DNA of 16,379 nt. Origin: Dehalococcoidia bacterium. GTDB taxonomy: Bacteria; Chloroflexota; Dehalococcoidia; SZUA-161. Location: NCBI GenBank assembly GCA_030619685.1, contig JAUXAX010000046.1, positions 1-16,379 on the forward strand. The letters run 5' to 3'. The notes beneath the pieces are model-generated. The model searched no databases and had not been told where the DNA came from. It saw only the letters and a program-made list of their open reading frames with translations. Below are positions 7,519-15,507 of the stretch, in pieces. Positions within the stretch are counted from its first letter, which is position 1; the number at the start of each line of letters is the position of its first letter. Both the position numbers and the translations under genes were made by a program.

Positions 7519-9462
7519 CTAGCTATATACAGCAGCGACGACAGCCATGATGATCAGCACCCCCAATACTATTGCCAGCCCATAGGATTGAAGTTGCCCT
7601 GTCTGTATTCTGCGAACAACGCTGCCCGATACCACTGTGACCTTAGCTGCACCATTCACCGTGCCATCCACGACATAAGTGTCGAATAGCTCTATCACGC
7701 GGAAAAGACCGTGGTACAGTACCCGAACCACAAAGATCCGCTCATAAAGCTCGTCGAAGTAGTATTTGCGGGAGAAGAGATTATATATCGGGGCAAATGC
7801 CTGCCCTACCCTCTCGGGCGATATCCACCTGGCGCTGTACATCGCATATGCAAGAATAATTCCTGCTATGCCGACGGCTAGCGAGATCAAGACCAAAGGT
7901 TCAGTTAGAACTTCAAAGAAGCCGTGCAGCTGGTGGTGGCCTTCGGTCAGAAACTCGAAGGTGCCGCCGCCCCAGAACGCCCACCCCGAGCCAATGCCAA
8001 ACAGCGCTAAGAGGACCATGGGAAAGAGCATCACCAGAGGTGACTCATGAGGCGTGCTCTGAGCATGGTCACCATGCCCCAGTTCGCCTCCTCTATATTC
8101 CCCACCGAAGGTCATGAATACTACCCTGAACATGTAGAAGGCGGTCATAAACACAGTGATCATTGCCAGCACGAATAGAGGCCAGGTGTAATCCAATGAC
8201 TGGGCGATGATCTCGTCCTTACTCCAGAAACCAGCGAGCGGCCAGATGCCGGCAAGGGATAGCGCGCCAATGAGAAAGGTGGCAAACGTCCAGGGCATGT
8301 ATTTACGCAAGCCGCCCATTAGCCGTATATCGAAAGTGCCGGTCGCGTGATTGACGCTGCCTGCCCCCAAGAAGAGAAGGCACTTGAAAAACGCGTGGTT
8401 GAACAGGTGGAAGATGCCCACCGCTATCGCCAGCGCGATGCCATGATCATGATCTAAGTGTCCCTGGGCTATGGCTACCCCTACGGTGCCCAATCCGAGC
8501 ATCATATATCCCAGCTGGCTTATGGTAGAGTAGGCGAGGACCCTCTTAATGTCGTTCATCACCAGGCCCATGCTGGCGGCGAAGATGGCTGTAACCCCCC
8601 CGATAACGGCTACGAACATCATTGCGAACTCAGAGCTGGCAAACATGGGCAAGGTGCGAGCAACCAGATACACGCCGGCGGCAACCATGGTAGCGGCATG
8701 GATCAGGGAGCTAACGGGGGTAGGGCCCTCCATGGCGTCGGGGAGCCAGGTATGCAGCGGGAACTGCGCAGATTTCCCCACAGCGCCGGAGAAGACTCCC
8801 AGCATGGCCAGAGTGAGGGTTGGGAAGCCAACAACTGTCACCAGATCCATACTATTCAGTTCAGCTATATTGAAGGTGCCTGTAGTAAAGTAGAGAATGA
8901 GGATACCGATCAGGAATCCAAAGTCGCCGAAGCGGGTGACGACGAAAGCCTTCTTGGCAGCGGCTGCTGCCGAGGGCTTGTGAAACCAAAAGCCGATGAG
9001 CAGGTAAGAACCGAGGCCAACCCCTTCCCAGAACACGTAGAGCAGCAAGAGGTTAGATGCCAGCACAAGCCCCAGCATTGATGCCGTGAACAGAGACATG
9101 AAGGCGAAGTAGCGATGGTATCCGGGATCGCCATGCATATATCCCTGGGAATAGATTTGCACCATGAGGCTGACCCCTGTTACCACAATGAGCATTATCT
9201 TGGTGAGGTCGTCTGCCAGGAACCCCAGGTTGATCGTGAAGTCCCCGACTACTGCCCACTCTATGGTGCTTTCGATATCGGAATGGCCAGAGCCGGCTAA
9301 TACCCAGATTGAGAGACCAAGAGCGGTTGCAAGGCAAGCGATGATGACGTAACCACTAAGCTTGGGGCGGTTGTTAAAGAAAGGCCTTAATACGAGGGAT
9401 ATGAATACAAATGAAAACAGTAGCAGCAGAAAAATGGCCCACAAAACAGTTCCAGACAGCAT
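7519..9462 (-). CDS. nuoL: NADH-quinone oxidoreductase subunit L (complex I antiporter-like with lateral helix)
   Basis: This is the distal antiporter-like subunit of complex I. The 647 aa include the extra C-terminal part that forms the long lateral helix and the final membrane anchor. The conserved proton-path residues are visible: Glu146 in YVFWEGVGLGSYLLIGFW, Lys230 in AVGKSAQFPLHTWLPDAM, and His255 in SSLIHAATMVAAGVYL. GFWSKDEI further on is also characteristic. ATG at 9462 follows directly on the TAG of the 62-aa gene (TAGATG), with a GAGGAAGG ribosome site inside that gene, so coupling is nearly certain. nuoM starts 24 bases after its stop. Confidence 0.98.
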   Translation of the reverse strand: MLSGTVLWAIFLLLLFSFVFISLVLRPFFNNRPKLSGYVIIACLATALGLSIWVLAGSGHSDIESTIEWAVVGDFTINLGFLADDLTKIMLIVVTGVSLMVQIYSQGYMHGDPGYHRYFAFMSLFTASMLGLVLASNLLLLYVFWEGVGLGSYLLIGFWFHKPSAAAAAKKAFVVTRFGDFGFLIGILILYFTTGTFNIAELNSMDLVTVVGFPTLTLAMLGVFSGAVGKSAQFPLHTWLPDAMEGPTPVSSLIHAATMVAAGVYLVARTLPMFASSEFAMMFVAVIGGVTAIFAASMGLVMNDIKRVLAYSTISQLGYMMLGLGTVGVAIAQGHLDHDHGIALAIAVGIFHLFNHAFFKCLLFLGAGSVNHATGTFDIRLMGGLRKYMPWTFATFLIGALSLAGIWPLAGFWSKDEIIAQSLDYTWPLFVLAMITVFMTAFYMFRVVFMTFGGEYRGGELGHGDHAQSTPHESPLVMLFPMVLLALFGIGSGWAFWGGGTFEFLTEGHHQLHGFFEVLTEPLVLISLAVGIAGIILAYAMYSARWISPERVGQAFAPIYNLFSRKYYFDELYERIFVVRVLYHGLFRVIELFDTYVVDGTVNGAAKVTVVSGSVVRRIQTGQLQSYGLAIVLGVLIIMAVVAAVYS

Positions 9463-9651
9463 CTAGACCTTCCTCAGGATCTCCTCAATGAGATGTTTCT
9501 TAAGCTCGGGTACCAGGACCCGGTAACTCGCTCTTTCCCCCGCTCCAGGCTTCTCAGGCAGAAGCCTTGTGGGAATCCCTTCAGCCTCTAAGAGTTCCTT
9601 CCACATCTCAGCTATCATCAAGTTAGGCGCAATCTTAATCTCGGTCCACAT
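9463..9651 (-). CDS. Small DUF2007-like protein between nuoK and nuoL, 62 aa
   Basis: This is a short soluble protein with no membrane segment or cysteines. The pattern APNLMIAEMWKELLEAEGIP (about 8-27), followed by RLLPE and YRVLVPELKKHLIEEIL (about 43-59), resembles the DUF2007 (putative signal-transducing, ferredoxin-like alpha/beta) family. In that family a helix ending in GIP leads to a beta hairpin and a VLVPE strand. The family match is from memory and moderate; no function is known. ATG at 9651 has GAGAG about 10 bases upstream. The gene is 30 bases after nuoK, and its stop abuts the nuoL ATG. It therefore has to be translated within the complex I message and its 3' end carries the nuoL ribosome site. 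Possible roles include an assembly or regulatory factor. Confidence 0.8.
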   Translation of the reverse strand: MWTEIKIAPNLMIAEMWKELLEAEGIPTRLLPEKPGAGERASYRVLVPELKKHLIEEILRKV

Positions 9652-9681
9652 TTATCACGCTCTCGAGGAGGTAGATTCTTA

Positions 9682-9999
9682 TCACCATTTCATCAAGTCC
9701 ATCTGCTCAACGTCGACACTCTGACGGCAGCGGTAGATGGCGATTATTATCGCCAGTCCCACCGCTGCCTCGGCAGCGGCCACGGTCATGATAAAGATGG
9801 CGAAGACGTGTCCTGTGAGCACTACCATTTCGGGCACCAGATACCGTGAAAACGCAACCATGGCGATGTTCACAGCGTTGAGCATGATCTCGATGCACAT
9901 CAAGATCGCCACTGCATTACGCTTGGCCAGCGCCCCATATAGTCCTATGGAGAACAGAATCGCAGACAGTATCAGGTAGTGCTCAATTCCCAGACTCAT
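9682..9999 (-). CDS. nuoK: NADH-quinone oxidoreductase subunit K
   Basis: This is a small membrane subunit homologous to MrpC that sits between NuoJ and NuoN in the proton-transfer axis. Its 105 aa form three hydrophobic segments. The two buried glutamates needed for proton transfer are present: Glu37 in LMCIEIMLNAVN and Glu77 in TVAAAEAAVGLAI. ATG at 9999 follows the nuoJ stop by two bases and has GAGGAA about 6 bases upstream. The short charged C terminus (VEQMDLMKW) is unremarkable. Confidence 0.97.
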   Translation of the reverse strand: MSLGIEHYLILSAILFSIGLYGALAKRNAVAILMCIEIMLNAVNIAMVAFSRYLVPEMVVLTGHVFAIFIMTVAAAEAAVGLAIIIAIYRCRQSVDVEQMDLMKW

Positions 10000-10001
10000 A
10001 A

Positions 10002-10526
10002 CTATTCCTCATCCTTCCTCCTGACCAGCACCACAGCTCCTATGAGTGCTGCCAGCAGGAGCACTGATGCTATCTCGAAGGGAAGTACAAACCCACCCTC
10101 TTTATTGAAAAGCGCCTCGGCAATATAGCCTGTAGTTGACTCATCAACTGGCACCCCTACTCCTTGCTGAGGCACCTCTGCGATGACAGGCCAATCGGTA
10201 ACTGCGACGACGGAGATAATAGTCACCATGATCAAGAAGGCAAGTAGAAGTGCAGGGCCGTTGATTCTGTTGAAGGGATTGCCTTGTTGTATATCCCGGG
10301 TTAGCATGACCGCGAATATCAGAAGTATGCCAATGGCGCCAACATAGATTAGCACCTGTACTGCGGCTAGGAAGTCAGCGTTAAGCGTGATGTAGATCCC
10401 GGCAATGGTAAAGAAACACAATACCAGAAGCAGGGCAGCACGAAAAATGTCACGCAATAATACCACAGCTAGCGCAGCACTCACCACGACCAGCGCCAAT
10501 ATCCAAAAGGCTATCTCAGTTATCAT
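10002..10526 (-). CDS. nuoJ: NADH-quinone oxidoreductase subunit J
   Basis: This is a membrane subunit of complex I carrying the helix whose pi-bulge links quinone chemistry to proton pumping. The 174-aa length is normal. The diagnostic block is NADFLAAVQVLIYVGAIGIL at about 49-68, followed by LLIFAVMLTRD. It has five hydrophobic segments by eye and ends in a short basic/acidic tail (VRRKDEE). The ATG at 10526 lies 11 bases inside the end of nuoI, so translation is coupled, and nuoK starts two bases after its stop. Confidence 0.97.
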   Translation of the reverse strand: MITEIAFWILALVVVSAALAVVLLRDIFRAALLLVLCFFTIAGIYITLNADFLAAVQVLIYVGAIGILLIFAVMLTRDIQQGNPFNRINGPALLLAFLIMVTIISVVAVTDWPVIAEVPQQGVGVPVDESTTGYIAEALFNKEGGFVLPFEIASVLLLAALIGAVVLVRRKDEE

Positions 10527-11028
10527 CCTTATCAGCTATTTCCTTTGATATCTGTCCATAGACGAGAAGCGATTGCTCCGGAATCTGTTCCTCGAGCTCG
10601 GGATGGCCGTAAGCGCTAGGCTCGTTATCCGGAGACATCAATATCTCCTTGTCAGCCCACAGTAATCTTCGGCTGTATCGAGCCTGTTCGTAGCTGCGTC
10701 CCATGTACAGGGCGTTGTAGGGGCAGACTTCAACACAGAGGCCACAGAACATGCAGCGTCCTATGTCGAACTCGATCTTATCCATAACATACTTGTTGTC
10801 GCCATTCTCCGAGGTTACGATCTGAATGATGCCGTGGGGGCAGTTCTTGGCACAAGTAGCACAAGCGGTGCACAGGTCGCTGCGCCACACGAACTGCTGG
10901 CCTCTAATCCGGCGCGATGTGTGCAGCCTCTTCTCAGGGTATTGAGTTGTAACGTTCTTACGGAACAGGTGCTTGAAGGTTAGCGCCATACCCTTGGCTA
11001 TACCTAGCCCGTACCTCTCCAACCTCAA
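10516..11028 (-). CDS. nuoI: NADH-quinone oxidoreductase subunit I (two [4Fe-4S] clusters)
   Basis: This is the ferredoxin-like subunit that passes electrons through clusters N6a and N6b to the N2 cluster in NuoB. Two complete motifs are visible: Cys53, Cys56, Cys59, Cys63 (CTACATCAKNCP) and Cys92, Cys95, Cys98, Cys102 (CMFCGLCVEVCP). The N-terminal KGMALTFKHLFRKNVTTQYP is typical of NuoI. I take the TTG at 11028 because AGGAGGGAG stands just before it and the amphipathic N terminus is then included. An ATG 13 codons later is the alternative. The gene starts 71 bases inside nuoH, an unusually long overlap, and its 3' end overlaps nuoJ by 11 bases. With no nuoG or nuoF here, its electron donor is open; ferredoxin is plausible. 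Confidence 0.97.
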   Translation of the reverse strand: MRLERYGLGIAKGMALTFKHLFRKNVTTQYPEKRLHTSRRIRGQQFVWRSDLCTACATCAKNCPHGIIQIVTSENGDNKYVMDKIEFDIGRCMFCGLCVEVCPYNALYMGRSYEQARYSRRLLWADKEILMSPDNEPSAYGHPELEEQIPEQSLLVYGQISKEIADKDDN

Positions 11029-12205
11029 CTCTCCCTCCTCCTAATTTGAAGAATAGCTTTGACCACAGGACAATTAGCACTGCCGCAACCGCCCAGTTCA
11101 CAAAGATGAATGGCCAGGGGAAGCTCTTCCAACCCGACATCCACTCACCCCAGATTAGAACTTCGGCGGCTGTGATGAAGACGTTGATCAATGCCATCGG
11201 AAGCAGGAATTTCCAGGAAAACGCCATGATTTGATCTATCCGAACGCGGACCAGAGTCCCACGCATCCACAGAATCACGAGGAAGACGCCAAATACCTTG
11301 ACAACGAACCACGCCCATACGGGGAAGAACGGCCCCTTCCAGCCGCTGAGGAATAGGGTGGTCACAATGATAGCGACCGCCAGGGTGTTGACATACTCCG
11401 CGAGGAAGAAGGTGGCAAACTTCATTCCCGAGTACTCAGTGAAGTAGCCAGTCGTGAGCTCCGACTCTGCCTCTATCTGATCCATAGGTGAGCGGTTAAG
11501 CTCAGCCAGAGCGCCGAGGAAGTATATCAGGAAGCCCAGAGGCTGCAGCAGGATAAAGGGAATTGTCTGCTGGTCAACGATTCTGGACATTTGCAGCGAG
11601 CCCACTATCAGCACCACACCGACAATCGAGAGTACCATTGGCACCTCGTAGCTTATCAATTGAGCTACCGCTCTCATCGCCCCCAGCAGGGCATACTTAT
11701 TGTTGGAACCCCATCCTGCCATGAATATCGCAATGACTCCCAGAGAGCCGATGGCAACTATATACAGTATGCCGATGTCAATATCGGCAAAGCTTCCCAT
11801 ATTTCGACCGTCAAACACCGCTCTGCCGATGGGGAAGGCAGCGAAGAGCATAAACGCGGAGAAGAACAGCAGCGCAGGAGCAAACCACAGCACCAACTTG
11901 TCGCCTCTTGCAGGCGAGATAATCTCCTTGAACAGCACCTTGATGGCGTCAGCCACCGGCTGTAACAACCCGAATGGTCCGCACCGATTTGGCCCGGGGC
12001 GAAGCTGTATCCAGGCAATAAACCGCCTCTCCAGCCAGATGAATATCATCACTATGGGAAATACGAACATGAGCATGAGAGTAATGCCGATAAGGCTGTC
12101 GAGGAATATTATCAATGAACTGGCAAGGCCGTGGTCATATAGAAACTCGAGCCAGTCAGCGCGCACGTTAGCGAACAAATCGACGATATAATCCCAGGCG
12201 TTCAT
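10958..12205 (-). CDS. nuoH: NADH-quinone oxidoreductase subunit H, C-terminally extended
   Basis: This is the membrane subunit that forms much of the quinone tunnel and joins the peripheral arm to the membrane arm. Conserved blocks are RRFIAWIQLRPGPNRCGPFG (about 60-79) and the acid-rich loop AELNRSPMDQIEAESELTTG (234-253) with YFTEYSG (254-260). The C-terminal VRIDQIMAFSWKFLLPMALI block follows at 321-340. At 415 aa it is longer than the usual length of about 325-350. The surplus is partly at the N terminus (about 25 residues) and partly after residue 355, where PFIFVNWAVAAVLIVLWSKL looks like one more membrane helix before a basic tail. The ATG at 12205 shares one base with the nuoD stop (TAATG). 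No nuoE/F/G lies between them. Confidence 0.96.
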   Translation of the reverse strand: MNAWDYIVDLFANVRADWLEFLYDHGLASSLIIFLDSLIGITLMLMFVFPIVMIFIWLERRFIAWIQLRPGPNRCGPFGLLQPVADAIKVLFKEIISPARGDKLVLWFAPALLFFSAFMLFAAFPIGRAVFDGRNMGSFADIDIGILYIVAIGSLGVIAIFMAGWGSNNKYALLGAMRAVAQLISYEVPMVLSIVGVVLIVGSLQMSRIVDQQTIPFILLQPLGFLIYFLGALAELNRSPMDQIEAESELTTGYFTEYSGMKFATFFLAEYVNTLAVAIIVTTLFLSGWKGPFFPVWAWFVVKVFGVFLVILWMRGTLVRVRIDQIMAFSWKFLLPMALINVFITAAEVLIWGEWMSGWKSFPWPFIFVNWAVAAVLIVLWSKLFFKLGGGRVEVGEVRARYSQGYGANLQAPVP

Positions 12206-13308
12206 TATCTATCAACCTCGCCTAGGGCGATATCTATGCTACCGAAGATAACTACTAGATCCCCAACCTTCCACCCTAAGCTGATTTCGCGTAGCACGGT
12301 GAGATTGATCAACTCCGGAGGGCGTACTCTAAAACGATAGGGGGCTATAGAGCCATCGCTGACCAGATAGAATCCCAGCTCGCCCGTTGGCGCTTCGATG
12401 TGACCGTAGGCCTCGCCCTTTGGCGGGCGTATCAGGTTGGGCACCTTGGTACAAACCTCTCCTGCAGGCAGTTGCTCTATAGCCTGCTCCAGGATACGGA
12501 CGCTTTGCCTCATCTCCTCGATCCTCACCCGGTAACGGTCATATATATCGCCAACGGTGCCTGTTGGGATATCGAAATCGAAACGGTCGTAGACCGAGTA
12601 CGGGTCAGCCTTGCGAATATCCCACTCCACCCCACTCGCCCGAAGCAAGGGGCCACTGCAGGAGTTGTTTATGGCCACATCAGCAGGCAGAATGCCTACC
12701 CCTTTGGTGCGAGCGAGCACGATTTCGTTCTCTTTCAGAAGCTGGTCATACTCGTCGATAAAGCCTGGCATCTCCCAAACAAACTTCTTTACTGCGGGCA
12801 AAAACTCGGGAGGGATGTCGTGGCTCACCCCACCGATGCGCATGTAGTTGTAGGTCAACCTTTGACCGCAGACCATATCGAAGAGGTCCAGGAGTTTCTC
12901 GCGCTCACGGTACATGTAGAGAAGCGGCGTCATCATTGCTCCAAGCTCATTGGTGAGAAAGCCGACCGACATAAGGAGCCTGGAGATACGCATTAGCTCC
13001 GCCATGATCACCCTGAGGTACTCCGCTCTCTCAGGAACCTCTATCCCTGCCAGTTTCTCCACTGCCAGCACATAGGCAAAGTTGTTGGCCATCGAGGCCA
13101 GATAGTCCATCCGGTCGGTGTAGGGTATGTTCTGGGTGTAGGTGCGCCCCTCAGCCAGCTTCTCGATGCCCCGGTGAAGATATCCAAAGACTGGCTCCAA
13201 ATCGACGATCACCTCGCCATCCAGGGTCACTCTCATGCGGAAGACGCCATGAGTCGATGGGTGCTGGGGGCCCAAATTCAGAACAAAGGGCTCGATTCTA
13301 AGCTCCAT
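12205..13308 (-). CDS. nuoD: NADH-quinone oxidoreductase subunit D (49-kDa subunit)
   Basis: This is the quinone-site subunit of complex I, related to the large subunit of [NiFe] hydrogenases. From ATG 13308 it has 367 aa and starts [20 protein letters not shown]. His20 (in QHPSTHG) and Tyr69 (in TDRMDYL) have the same spacing of 49 as the quinone-contacting His and Tyr of the Thermus Nqo4 subunit. [16 protein letters not shown] further on is also conserved. The frame could be extended to 13356, but the extra 16 residues are the tail of the preceding radical SAM gene read in another frame. AGGAGG stands about 11 bases before the internal ATG. The start lies 11 bases inside the radical SAM gene, and the TAA overlaps the nuoH ATG. 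It is not fused to nuoC. Confidence 0.97.
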   Translation of the reverse strand: MELRIEPFVLNLGPQHPSTHGVFRMRVTLDGEVIVDLEPVFGYLHRGIEKLAEGRTYTQNIPYTDRMDYLASMANNFAYVLAVEKLAGIEVPERAEYLRVIMAELMRISRLLMSVGFLTNELGAMMTPLLYMYREREKLLDLFDMVCGQRLTYNYMRIGGVSHDIPPEFLPAVKKFVWEMPGFIDEYDQLLKENEIVLARTKGVGILPADVAINNSCSGPLLRASGVEWDIRKADPYSVYDRFDFDIPTGTVGDIYDRYRVRIEEMRQSVRILEQAIEQLPAGEVCTKVPNLIRPPKGEAYGHIEAPTGELGFYLVSDGSIAPYRFRVRPPELINLTVLREISLGWKVGDLVVIFGSIDIALGEVDR

Positions 13309-15031
13309 ACCTGAACTCGCCTCCTGTAGCAAAAGCCCACAATATCCTGGGAGCATTGCGCAGAAAAGGTCTTGCCGGCCAGTGTAGCTCCTTCTTTTGG
13401 CATATGGATGATGAGCTCAGCCTATCCGCAGCCGACTTTAGAGACATTATTTCCTCGCAGTCAAAGCCATGATCGATAACGATGCGATCGATCGCCTTCA
13501 TCAACTCCATCGCATCTCTGGCGCGAGCCTCAACGCCAGCAGCCACCTTAGGTGCAATCAGGCCGTGTTCCAGCTTCAACTGGTTGAAGGCCAGCGCAGC
13601 ATCATAGGTGCTCATCACTATTTCATCTTTGGTCATCCACTCTGTCTCATAGTTCAGCATGTATTTCCAGCTTGGACTCTTAAGAACTTTACGGTGCTCC
13701 TCCAGCGTGCGATAAGACAAACGGTAGCCATACTTCTCGGGATTTTCGAAAGCCTTACTTGCTGGGTCAAGGAAGGGAGCCAGGGGCGATATAAAAGGAA
13801 GCAGTTTTCGTTGCCGGCCAAACTCCGTCAGCAGTGCTCTTAGGTAGACCGCATTCTCCATCACCGAACGATATGTTTGCCTGGGGAGACCGATCATGAA
13901 GAATAGGTCAAACCTCTTACAGCCGTTCTCCAGGGCACTATGAATTGTATTCTCTATCTCAGCGTTGCTATATCCCTTACCGAAGGCACGCCGTACTTCC
14001 TCATCAGTTGACTCCGGCGACCATTGAATATTGTAGTTAGGGATAGCTTTATTCACTCTCTTGAAGAAGTCACTTCCGGCAGGGGCGAAAAGCTCCAAGA
14101 CTATAGGCCCTCTCACCTTCGCGGCGCTCATAGCCCACAACAGCTCATCGGCATAGGTCTCGCCTAGCTGGCGAATATCTCCAATTACAAACACCGGCCC
14201 GTTGAGGTAGCGCTGTATGCTGACGATATCGTTAGCTAGGAGTTGCGGGCTTCTGTAGGCCGTTTTCTCACGGCCAAAGCTGTTCTTGTAGGCATATCTC
14301 GAGCCACCGCAGGTAACACAGTCATAATTGCAGCCGCGGCAGGTAACGGCACAGGTTATGGGATAGCGCATCCAATTGCCAAAAGGGGTTATCCCGACCA
14401 GGTCGCGGTACTTGAGCACTGACCTTACCGGATAGGCGTAGTCTAAGGGCATCTCATCCAGACTCGTGGGAACCCAGGTCAGGGGATTATGATGAGCCAC
14501 GCCATCTTTATCCTTCCAGCTCAAATTCGGGATGTCATCAACTGGCTCCCCAGCCTTTATCCGCTCTATTAGCTGAAGCACTGGTATCTCAGTGGAATCG
14601 CCACGCATGACAAAATCGACCTGCGGATATGCGATCAGTTCCCGGTAAAAGTAGCTAGCGGACAATCCACCCATTATGACGGGAGTAGCAGGATGAAGAC
14701 TTTTGACTATCCTGGCTAGCTCCAGACTGCCATGAGCATGCGGCAGCCAGTGCAGGTCGATGCCGAAAGCACTCGCGGAGAGCTTCTTGACGAATCGCTC
14801 GACATCGAACTTCGAGTCTTTCAGCATGCGGTTAGCGATGTTTATGATCCTGGTATGTATCCCATTCTTTTCCAGGTAGGCGCCGATGCTGACAAGGCCG
14901 ATGGGATACATTTCAAAAACGGGTGTCGATGGGATCACATCACTTATGGGGCCATACATTATCGCATGTTCCCTGAAATCGTAGTTGCTCGGAGCATGCA
15001 GTAGTATCAAATCAGGTCTTGTCATTGCCAA
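13298..15031 (-). CDS. B12-binding-type radical SAM protein inserted between nuoC and nuoD
   Basis: This 577-aa protein has an N-terminal Rossmann-like region of the cobalamin-binding type (about 1-165; [19 protein letters not shown] at 39-57, then [11 protein letters not shown] at 118-128). A radical SAM core follows. The cluster motif is Cys234, Cys238, Cys241 (CX3CX2C) inside [26 protein letters not shown] at 338-348, [15 protein letters not shown] at 369-383 and a later VMENAVYL are typical of this class. From memory it resembles the 'Ta0216 family' of B12-binding/radical SAM proteins (TIGR04190), whose function is unknown. TTG at 15031 has AGAAG about 8 bases upstream; an ATG two codons later is the alternative. 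It starts 11 bases after nuoC and overlaps nuoD by 11 bases, so it must be made with complex I. A role in modifying a subunit, a quinone or a lipid is possible but unproven. Confidence 0.93.
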   Translation of the reverse strand: MAMTRPDLILLHAPSNYDFREHAIMYGPISDVIPSTPVFEMYPIGLVSIGAYLEKNGIHTRIINIANRMLKDSKFDVERFVKKLSASAFGIDLHWLPHAHGSLELARIVKSLHPATPVIMGGLSASYFYRELIAYPQVDFVMRGDSTEIPVLQLIERIKAGEPVDDIPNLSWKDKDGVAHHNPLTWVPTSLDEMPLDYAYPVRSVLKYRDLVGITPFGNWMRYPITCAVTCRGCNYDCVTCGGSRYAYKNSFGREKTAYRSPQLLANDIVSIQRYLNGPVFVIGDIRQLGETYADELLWAMSAAKVRGPIVLELFAPAGSDFFKRVNKAIPNYNIQWSPESTDEEVRRAFGKGYSNAEIENTIHSALENGCKRFDLFFMIGLPRQTYRSVMENAVYLRALLTEFGRQRKLLPFISPLAPFLDPASKAFENPEKYGYRLSYRTLEEHRKVLKSPSWKYMLNYETEWMTKDEIVMSTYDAALAFNQLKLEHGLIAPKVAAGVEARARDAMELMKAIDRIVIDHGFDCEEIMSLKSAADRLSSSSICQKKELHWPARPFLRNAPRILWAFATGGEFRYGA

Positions 15032-15042
15032 CCATAAGACTT

Positions 15043-15483
15043 CTAAAGGTAATCCCTCCTAAGCGGGTGCCCCTGAAATCCCTCCCAGAGTAATATGCGC
15101 TTCATGTTGGGATGACCCTCAAAGCGAATCCCCAGGAGATCGTAGACCTCCCTCTCCTGGAAATCGGCCCCCTTCCAGATAGGGGTTACGGAGGGTACTG
15201 CGGGCTGTTCTCGGTCGTAGCATCTGATCTTGAGGACGAGGCTGTGGTTGTGCTTCATCGAGACCAAATGATAGACTACCTCGAGGTAATCGAGGTAGTC
15301 CACGCCGCTGAGATTAACTAGGTAATCGAAATCAAGTCCAGCGGTCTGGTTAAGGAAACGGCAAACTTCGAAGATGGATTCGCTCTTTACTAGGACTACG
15401 GTCTCATTGTGTTCAACCACTGCTCCTGGAAGCTGCTCCCCTACCTTCTCAGCAACTTCCTTTCCTATCAATGGCTTCGTCAT
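15043..15483 (-). CDS. nuoC: NADH-quinone oxidoreductase subunit C (30-kDa subunit)
   Basis: This is a peripheral-arm subunit that packs against NuoD. The 146 aa cover the single NuoC domain with no fusion to NuoD. The signature is [20 protein letters not shown] at 102-121, followed by [10 protein letters not shown] and the C-terminal [11 protein letters not shown] at 135-145. The ATG at 15483 follows the 59-aa gene by 24 bases. GGAG lies about 16-17 bases upstream, which is far, so reinitiation is possible. Codons 62-70 (DYLDYLEVV) are spelt so that the message contains a perfect 11-base inverted repeat. Confidence 0.96.
   Translation of the reverse strand: MTKPLIGKEVAEKVGEQLPGAVVEHNETVVLVKSESIFEVCRFLNQTAGLDFDYLVNLSGVDYLDYLEVVYHLVSMKHNHSLVLKIRCYDREQPAVPSVTPIWKGADFQEREVYDLLGIRFEGHPNMKRILLWEGFQGHPLRRDYL
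15274..15300 (-). repeat. Perfect 11-bp inverted repeat (potential RNA hairpin) inside nuoC
   Basis: GACTACCTCGA at 15274-15284 and TCGAGGTAGTC at 15290-15300 are exact reverse complements separated by five bases. In the nuoC message this could fold into an 11-bp stem with a five-base loop. It encodes Asp62 to Val70, where a DYLDYLE repeat meets VV. No U-tract follows, so it is not an intrinsic terminator. Confidence 0.7.
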
Positions 15484-15507
15484 CTTGCTATTCGCTGTCT
15501 CCAGAAC

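Noticed and set aside
8458..9081. Long plus-strand open frame of 207 codons
   Set aside because: It lies opposite nuoL, whose reading frame is unmistakable. Its His/Gly-rich translation is what antisense reading of a hydrophobic gene gives.
12400..12996. Plus-strand open frame of 198 codons
   Set aside because: It is antisense to conserved nuoD sequence and has no coherent protein pattern.
13309..13356. Extension of nuoD by 16 codons to an upstream start
   Set aside because: The extra residues are the radical SAM gene's tail in another frame. NuoD proteins normally begin just before the [10 protein letters not shown] block, and AGGAGG precedes the ATG at 13308.
14729..14765. DxHxxG cobalamin-ligand motif in the radical SAM protein (IDLHWLPH at 91-98)
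   Set aside because: The spacing gives DLHWLP, with Pro instead of Gly, and it lies at a later strand of the Rossmann domain. It is probably not the lower cobalt ligand.
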